Shown here: positions 58,421 to 64,000 of the stretch, in pieces
Layout: every line of letters starts with the position of its first letter
Numbering within the stretch: the stretch's first letter is position 1
NCBI GenBank assembly: GCA_024114885.1
Contig: CP099428.1
Span: forward strand, 1,364,001-1,428,000
Source of the DNA: Septoria linicola
Taxonomy: Eukaryota; Ascomycota; Dothideomycetes; Mycosphaerellales; Mycosphaerellaceae
Reading direction: 5' to 3'
DNA length: 64,000 bases
Position numbers and translations under genes: made by a program
Notes under the pieces: generated by a model
What the model was told of the DNA's origin: nothing
The model's database searches: none
The model's input: the letters and a program-made list of their open reading frames with translations, nothing else

Positions 58421-59000
58421 ATACTAACTAGACTATAATAGGCTTAGAAATGTCGTCCTTTAGCTATATAGCCTTCTATAGTTTCTATATATCGTAAGCC
58501 TTACTATTAGCCTCCGCCTTAAGCTAGTTAATCTAGCTATTAATCCCTCCTATAATACTATCTATTCTATTAAGCCTATCCTCTAATACCTTTATATAGG
58601 TATAGAGCTCCTCTAACTCGCTAGACTCGCTACTAGACTCGCTATCCTTATTATTACTAACTTATTTACCGGCCTAATAACCGGACTTAGCTATACGTAT
58701 ATAGTACGTATAAGGTACCCCTCCTATCTCTGTCTTATACTACTCCTTAAGACCTAGACGCTTATACTATAAGTATAGTATAATAGTAGTAACGCCCTAA
58801 GTCGTCTCTATTATATAGCTAGCCTTATTAAACTTATATAGAGTATTCTTTACGACCTTCTTCTTATTCTTATCTCTATCTTCTACTTTATTAAGTAACT
58901 TCTACTATGTCGCTAGTACGTAGTACTAATAGTCGGCAGCATTTAGTATAGTAGAGCGGCGTAGGCGGTTAGAGGAGTTCGAGGAATTCTATAGCCTATT
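58420..59000 (-). pseudogene. RIP-inactivated accessory coiled-coil ORF of the transposon
   Basis: On the minus strand a frame of about 190 codons shows only RIP-type stops. It begins around R-R-S-T-I-L-N-A-A-D-Y and has a Lys/Glu-rich segment (K-V-E-D-R-D-K-N-K-K-K-V-V). A Ser/Glu run (S-E-S-S-S-E-S-S-E-L-E-E-L) follows, then a heptad-like helix ending near K-D-D-I. I do not recognise the family. Its position opposite the transposase, inside the inverted repeats, suggests a second transposon gene. Start and end are approximate. Confidence 0.5.
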
Positions 59001-59433
59001 TTATACTACGAGTTAGTAGCGAGTATATAGAGAGTACGAAATTACCTACCTAGGAGTCTCTGTCTCGTTAATATCTATCTCCTTAACTAGGGCCTAACTA
59101 GCTTATATAATTATACCTAGCGTTAAGCCTATACTAGTAGCGTAAAGTATACTATTAAGTATTAGCTAAGCTAAAAGGCGTTATAGAATACGCGCTATAA
59201 CTTACTTAAGGCGATTAACACTACGAGTACTATATAAGGCCTCGTTGTCGCCTATAGTCGCTATATAAGTAGTATTTATTAGGTATAGTTAGAGCGGCGG
59301 CGAGCTAGATATTAGTATTAAGTAAGTCCTATTGTTATCAGCGCGACAATAGCAAGGTAATGTAAGCGTATAACAATGGCAGGTGCGAGTGCAAGTGAAC
59401 AATAAAGACAATAGAGCGTGGCCGCATGCGGAG

Positions 59434-59462
59434 GTTTGATATGGCGGACTGGTCAGAATGGC
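59434..59462 (-). repeat. Right terminal inverted repeat
   Basis: Exact reverse complement of 54,979-55,007. Confidence 0.9.
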
Positions 59463-59468
59463 CCACCT

Positions 59469-60020
59469 TAGCTGATCCACTTCAAGGGTGAGAGCGAGGG
59501 ATTGCAAGTGAATCTTCTTGCGGAGGTGCTGTACGTGAGGCGGTCAAGCTGATTTGGAGACAGTAGTTGGAGGGAGGAGAGGTAGCAGGGACAGTAGAGT
59601 GTCGCGTGGCCTTTCACTTGGGAAATGGGAGTGGGTGTGGCAGATATGGCAGTGGTGTTGATGATCAGATATGGCGCGTGCCCCGCAGAGAAAGCAGGCA
59701 CATGCGCACACACAACGCACACGTACGCGAGACAGGCCCAGCAAGCAGGATTCACTTGCACGGCGATGATGTCTGTGGTGACGATGAACCACGTTTGGCT
59801 GGTCGGACAGCACGTGAAGAGTGGTCGCCTAGATATCTCAAATGTGTGGGCATTGCAGGTTTCATCACAGAATGGAGAGAGCATTTCGACCACTCGAGCG
59901 CATGTATTGTCCGATGACTAAGCATCCATCAAACTGTGGCATTTGCAGCTCGAGAAAGTGGACCAGACAAATAGACAGCTCTAAGTTACCAGCACCCCTT
60001 GACGACGAGTGAAAAACTGA
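59469..60020. other. Intergenic, MYG1 upstream region
   Basis: Normal composition directly after the transposon. No supported gene. The last 200 bases are the likely MYG1 promoter. Confidence 0.5.
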
Positions 60021-61304
60021 ATGAAGAGACTTCCTCCTTTGCGCGTCTCATTGCCCACACATCGTCTCCCACTCCACCGAGCCTTGCATCGTCGCGTACC
60101 ACCGCAACCCAACAAGGCCAAAACAGCACAGGACATTTTCCAGCGCCTTATCGCCAGCAATCCCCACCTCCATCGCCCGCTCCTACAACAAATGACCACC
60201 ACCGAGGAACCTGCATCCAAACGACTCAAGATGGCCGACGGTTCTGCTGCAGCGCCAGTCATTGGCACTCACAATGGTCACTTCCACGCCGACGAGGCTC
60301 TCGCTGTCTACCTGCTGCGCCTGCTGCCCGAATACCAGAATGCTTCGTTGATCCGCACTCGTGATCCCGACACGCTCAAGACCTGCACCATTGTCGTCGA
60401 CGTCGGCGGTGTTCACGATGATGCCGTCTTCCGCTACGACCACCACCAGCGCGAATTCGATGCCACTTTCCCCGGCAAGAACACCAAACTCTCTTCTGCC
60501 GGTCTGGTGTGGATGCACTATGGAAAGAGGATCATCGCAGCAGTAACGGGGCTCGACGTGGCCAGCGCAGAGAATGAGCTACTCTACCAAAAGCTGTACG
60601 AGGACTTCGTGCAGGCATTTGACGCCAACGACAACGGCATCTCAGTCTACGACCCTGCCGAGATCAGAAAGGCGGGCATTGAGAAGAAGACGTCAGACAA
60701 GGGCTTCAGCATCGCAAGCGTCGTCGGCCGCTACAACCACGCTCCCGTCTCACCGGCCTCCAATGGCATCACATCAAACGGCTTCGTGCAGACGAGCAAG
60801 GCCAAGGATCAAGCGGACGAAGATGCTCGCTTCGCCCGCGCTTCAGCCTTCGTGGGAGAGCAATTCTCCCTCGAGCTCAGCGACAAGTCCCTCGCCTGGC
60901 TGCCAGCTCGTGCTGTTGTAGCTCAGGCCTTCAACTCGAGACAAGCTGTGGATCCTCAGGGTCGCATTCTGGTTGTGCCGTGGAAGGAGGGTGGTGTACC
61001 ATGGATGGATCACCTGTATGCATTGGAAGAAGAGACGGGCGCACAAGGCAGTGTGCTGTACGCTCTGTTTGCAGAGAACGGAGAGAAGGACAGCAAATGG
61101 CGGATACGCGCCGTGTCACTTGAGCCTGGCAGCTTTGAGAACCGAAAGGGCCTTCCAGCGGCTTGGAGAGGCGTCAGGGACGAGGAGCTCAGCAAGGTAT
61201 CAGGCATCCCCGGATCCATCTTTGTGCACGCTGGCGGCTTCATTGGCGGCAACCAGACGTTCGACGGCGCATTGGAGATGGCGAAGAAGGCGCTGGAGCT
61301 ATAA
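60021..61304 (+). CDS. MYG1: MYG1 exonuclease (DHH-like, dual start)
   Basis: Intronless, 427 aa from the first ATG. It is a member of the MYG1 family (formerly UPF0160), 3'-5' RNA exonucleases of nucleus and mitochondria. The metal-binding start I-G-T-H-N-G-H-F-H-A-D-E-A lies at residues 81-93. D-P-D-T-L, V-D-V-G-G, and Y-D-H-H-Q-R-E-F give the DHH-like catalytic centre. Later come A-F-D-A-N-D-N-G and G-G-N-Q-T-F-D-G-A-L near the C-terminus. The first 57 residues are Arg/Leu/Pro-rich without acidic residues until late, like a mitochondrial presequence. A second in-frame ATG at 60,192 begins M-T-T-T-E-E-P-A-S-K-R-L-K, with a short basic nuclear-signal-like stretch. Confidence 0.9.
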   Translation: MKRLPPLRVSLPTHRLPLHRALHRRVPPQPNKAKTAQDIFQRLIASNPHLHRPLLQQMTTTEEPASKRLKMADGSAAAPVIGTHNGHFHADEALAVYLLRLLPEYQNASLIRTRDPDTLKTCTIVVDVGGVHDDAVFRYDHHQREFDATFPGKNTKLSSAGLVWMHYGKRIIAAVTGLDVASAENELLYQKLYEDFVQAFDANDNGISVYDPAEIRKAGIEKKTSDKGFSIASVVGRYNHAPVSPASNGITSNGFVQTSKAKDQADEDARFARASAFVGEQFSLELSDKSLAWLPARAVVAQAFNSRQAVDPQGRILVVPWKEGGVPWMDHLYALEEETGAQGSVLYALFAENGEKDSKWRIRAVSLEPGSFENRKGLPAAWRGVRDEELSKVSGIPGSIFVHAGGFIGGNQTFDGALEMAKKALEL

Positions 61305-62765
61305 GACTATCTTGTCGTTAGGCGTACGACATTGTGTCCTTACTGCAGACGCGGCAAAGAGATTGAAGGCATTGTAACAAGAGCAATGCGCGATACAAGC
61401 GACCAATCTGCAAGCCCAACAGCTGCGGATGATAGCAACGGAGCAGAGGGTTGTCACCCATCGAGGTACGCACGACGCAGGCCACGATGTCGCCGTGACA
61501 GCCATCCGCGGCAGAGACATCCCAAATAGAGATACGAATCACGAAAAGTCGACCACATGCCGGCATTGTTCACACAGGGCCGAGGCAATACAGGCCTGAG
61601 CGAATTCACAATGTCTCGACAGTCATAGATGGTTGTCGCAAGGTCAAAGTTCGGCGATAGTGACACGTCGGTTAAGTGATTCGGATTTTGGTGAAGCTGA
61701 TGCAATCGACAGGTAGGGTGTCCACAACAGGCTTACTGATCATACTGACAGACAAGCTAACGTGGGTTCCTACCCGCCGAATCCTGCCGCAGGGGCTTAT
61801 TCACACTTCACGGCTGTCGATCCAATGTCTTGGAAACATTTCGCGAGGGCTGTTGCTCGAATCCCAACAATTGACGAAGAGTTGAGCCTCCTCCTCAGCG
61901 ACATGATCTGTTGAACGCATATGGGTACGGTATCGACTCTTTCTGGCACTCATTGGAATTGTACCTTGAAGCCGGTGAAGCAAACACTACGAAACATGAC
62001 GAGTGAGCACATTGTGTGAAACGAGAAACGTTCTGGATCCCACAATGGCAACAAGTGTCTCCGTGAAAGGTGAGTCGTGTGTTGATCTCTGACTTTAAAA
62101 AGTCGTCAATGCTCCAGTATTTTGACTTTGCCCTGGAAAGTCGTCTTCCGCTCATCAGTGTTGCGGCATTTACAACAAGCTCAAGCAGGCACTCAACCCA
62201 CCTTGGCCGTCATCCTGTCGACATTCAACGATCTCGAGAGTTGAGAAATGGATATGCTGCAGTACGAGTCAGTCGGATGGCAATACAGAGATGCTGCGCG
62301 ATGAAAACGCATTATGACATTCAAATGCAGCGTTGAGGAAGACGTAACAATAGCGAGCACGTCGCAAACCCGATTGCCCCATGGTTGAACCTGAGTGATT
62401 GCCTGTCACCGATAGAGACTTTACGCTGTCACAAACGAGACACCAATCAGATCCGTGTCCTGGTAGGTAATGTATTGCTTGAAGATGCTTAGTATGCTTG
62501 GAGCATCGATCAACCCCAACTACGTTTGCTGGCAGGTCCACTACGCTGGACTCAACCACGGTGTGTTCCTGGTCCTACGTCCTGATCAACAGACGGCGTC
62601 TTGCGCAATCAGCACCATGAAAGCAACACTGCAACCTGGCTGACCGAGGTCAACGTGCTTTCTGCCATTGTCAATCGCAGCAGATGGGCCTAACATATGT
62701 GCTCAGCCGTCCGCGCATCTCGAAATCCCGCAGTGATGCAATCGACAACACAATCGCGACTCACG
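61305..62765. other. Intergenic, nothing recognised
   Basis: About 1.5 kb with only short frames (60-96 codons) on both strands. It includes the MYG1 3' region and the promoter side of the MFS gene. Confidence 0.5.
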
Positions 62766-64000
62766 ATGGAAAACTCACTGTACGATCTTGAGGCATCTCT
62801 GCACTCCACCTCTTCTTTGAGCTCCGATCGATCCGAAACTGCAAAGAAAGAAGACTACTGCTCGTCCGTCAACCGCAACGACTCGACAGCAACGATTAAA
62901 CGGTCCGTCGATATCCCACTTCGTGTTCACGAGGCTCTACATGCGAAAGGTCTCTCTGCCAATGCACTCGGAGTGGTCAGCTGGCGAGACAGCACATCGG
63001 CTCACCCACGCCAATGGCCTTTCCTGCGAAAGTGCTATGACTCTGCCGTCATCTGCCTCATGGAGTTTGTCATGACCGTAGTGAGCAACATCGGCAGCTC
63101 CATCGTGCCCTACGCTCTGCCACAGCTCGACATTTCGTCTTCCGTGCTAGGTCTCTTCTACTTCACAACCCTCTATCTCCTCGGCCAAGCTTTGGGCGGA
63201 CTAGTCTTCCCTCCTTTGGCAGAATCATTCGGTGGACAGACGATCTATACGACCTGCACGATAGGCTTTGCAGCATGTTGTCTCATTATTGGAGCCTGTC
63301 CTTCGGTGCCAGTCATCATAATTGGTCGTTTCGTCTCTGGCTTCCTATCGGCCATGCCCGCTGTCGTTGCATGCGGCAGCATCGAGAACATCTGGGATAC
63401 AAAAGCTCGTATCTGGCTGGTGCATTTCTGAATCTCATCTGCTGTGCTCGCACTGGCACTGGCTCCTGCTATCGCTACGGCTGTCAGTGAGTCAGATCTT
63501 GGCTGGTAGGCGCATCCCAAAACTCACTCTTCAAAAAAGAAGTGCTGACCCAGCGAGCAGGCAATGGCTCTTCTACTTCGCTGCGATCCTGGGTGGTGTC
63601 CTCACCATACTCTGCACCTTTATGCGCGAGTCACGGCCGTCCCAGCTTCTCCGCCTGCGAGTGCACGACATCTCTCACGACACAAACTTCCACAAGCTTA
63701 CAGTCGACCCCATCGACGCCGAACCGACTGCTAGGTCGTTCATCCGAGATAGCCTCACGATGCCTCTGAGACTATCTTCCACGGAACCAATTGTCTTCTT
63801 GACCTCGATCATGGGCGCAACAGTGTACGACGTCATCTACCTCTTCACTGCCGCCATACCAGAAGTCTACACCAAATCCTTCGGCTTCACTGCAACGCAA
63901 GCATCGCTCGTCTTCATTGCTATTGTCGTCGGTGTGCTTTTCCACGCTCCTCCCACGAATCTACGACATCAAGCTCGCATGTCGCAAGACCAGTAACAGC
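62766..64000 (+). pseudogene. MFS drug transporter, interrupted by stop and frame shift (partial)
   Basis: The gene begins at ATG 62,766 (M-E-N-S-L-Y-D-L-E; earlier in-frame ATGs exist) and resembles 12-TM DHA1 polyamine/drug transporters. It has W-P-F-L-R-K, a TM1 with S-S-I-V-P-Y-A-L-P-Q-L, G-R-F-V-S-G-F-L-S-A, and W-D-T-K-A-R-I-W. A TGA at 63,429-63,431 stands where Trp is expected, and the same frame carries on with I-S-S-A-V-L-A-L-A-L-A-P. An intron of about 90 nt (GTAGGC...CAG, to about 63,560) joins W to Q-W-L-F-Y-F-A-A. Near 63,943 the family-like sequence switches frame (to T-L-L-P-R-I-Y-D-I). Two lesions suggest a pseudogene unless they are assembly errors. The 3' end is outside the window. 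Confidence 0.6.

Larger units (their letters stand above)
54973..59468. mobile_element. RIP-killed two-gene DNA transposon with 29-bp inverted ends
   Basis: The two ends carry a long inverted repeat: 29 bases match exactly (54,979-55,007 against 59,434-59,462), and a further stretch matches with one mismatch outward (GGTGCG/GGTGGG). The core contains GACCAGTCCGCCATATC. Between them, about 4.3 kb is saturated with RIP changes, while the outer 100-130 bases on each side still have normal CA/TG. Inside lie a long transposase-like gene on the plus strand and a shorter coiled-coil ORF on the minus strand. No target-site duplication could be fixed. I do not recognise the superfamily name. Confidence 0.75.

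Noticed and set aside
59544..59921. Overlapping frames of 90-140 codons on both strands right of the transposon
   Set aside because: Both strands are open at once and the translations are low-complexity or Cys/His-rich without order, as expected of chance frames in a promoter-like region.

Overview
The window is nuclear DNA of a filamentous ascomycete (Pezizomycotina; a dothideomycete is my guess, not something the sequence proves). Genes have short GT-AG introns, mostly 45-75 nt. Complex I subunits resemble those I know from Neurospora. Two blocks carry the footprint of repeat-induced point mutation (RIP): CpA and TpG are nearly absent, TpA is in excess, and old reading frames are cut by TAG/TAA stops.

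Layout. (1) 1-12,740 is RIP-destroyed transposon DNA: a Ty3/Gypsy-type LTR retrotransposon on the minus strand (protease, reverse transcriptase and integrase remains all legible) and a hAT DNA transposon on the plus strand. It ends at a palindrome next to a 5'-truncated carboxylesterase. (2) 13,900-27,100 is mostly housekeeping: a secreted protein that has lost its start codon, a phospholipase-C-like hydrolase, a TRAPP subunit, two complex I subunits, two unrelated regulatory or metabolic genes (SDR, RING protein), and a myo-inositol-type transporter. (3) 27,700-48,230 is a candidate secondary-metabolite gene cluster. At its centre is a non-reducing polyketide synthase (SAT-KS-MAT-PT-ACP-TE). 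Around it lie two cytochrome P450s, a small ABM-type monooxygenase hidden in three short exons, an amidohydrolase, an O-methyltransferase divergent from the PKS, and a 14-TM efflux pump. No pathway zinc-cluster regulator was seen. (4) 48,600-54,600 holds a second secreted protein, paralogous to the start-less one, then an SDR and the ER membrane protein ICE2. (5) 54,973-59,468 is a complete RIP-killed DNA transposon with near-perfect 29-bp terminal inverted repeats, a long DDE/integrase-core gene and an opposed coiled-coil ORF. (6) 60,021-64,000 holds MYG1 and a broken MFS transporter running to the window edge.

How the parts could work together (inference): the PKS would make an aromatic polyketide released by its thioesterase. 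The O-methyltransferase, P450s, ABM enzyme and possibly the amidohydrolase or SDRs would tailor it, and the DHA2-type pump would export it. The product cannot be named from sequence alone. The most unusual signals are the two-gene RIP-killed transposon, in which two of the three catalytic acidic residues were changed by RIP-type substitutions; the pair of paralogous secreted proteins, one with a RIP-type loss of its ATG; and a P450 with a non-canonical heme loop.
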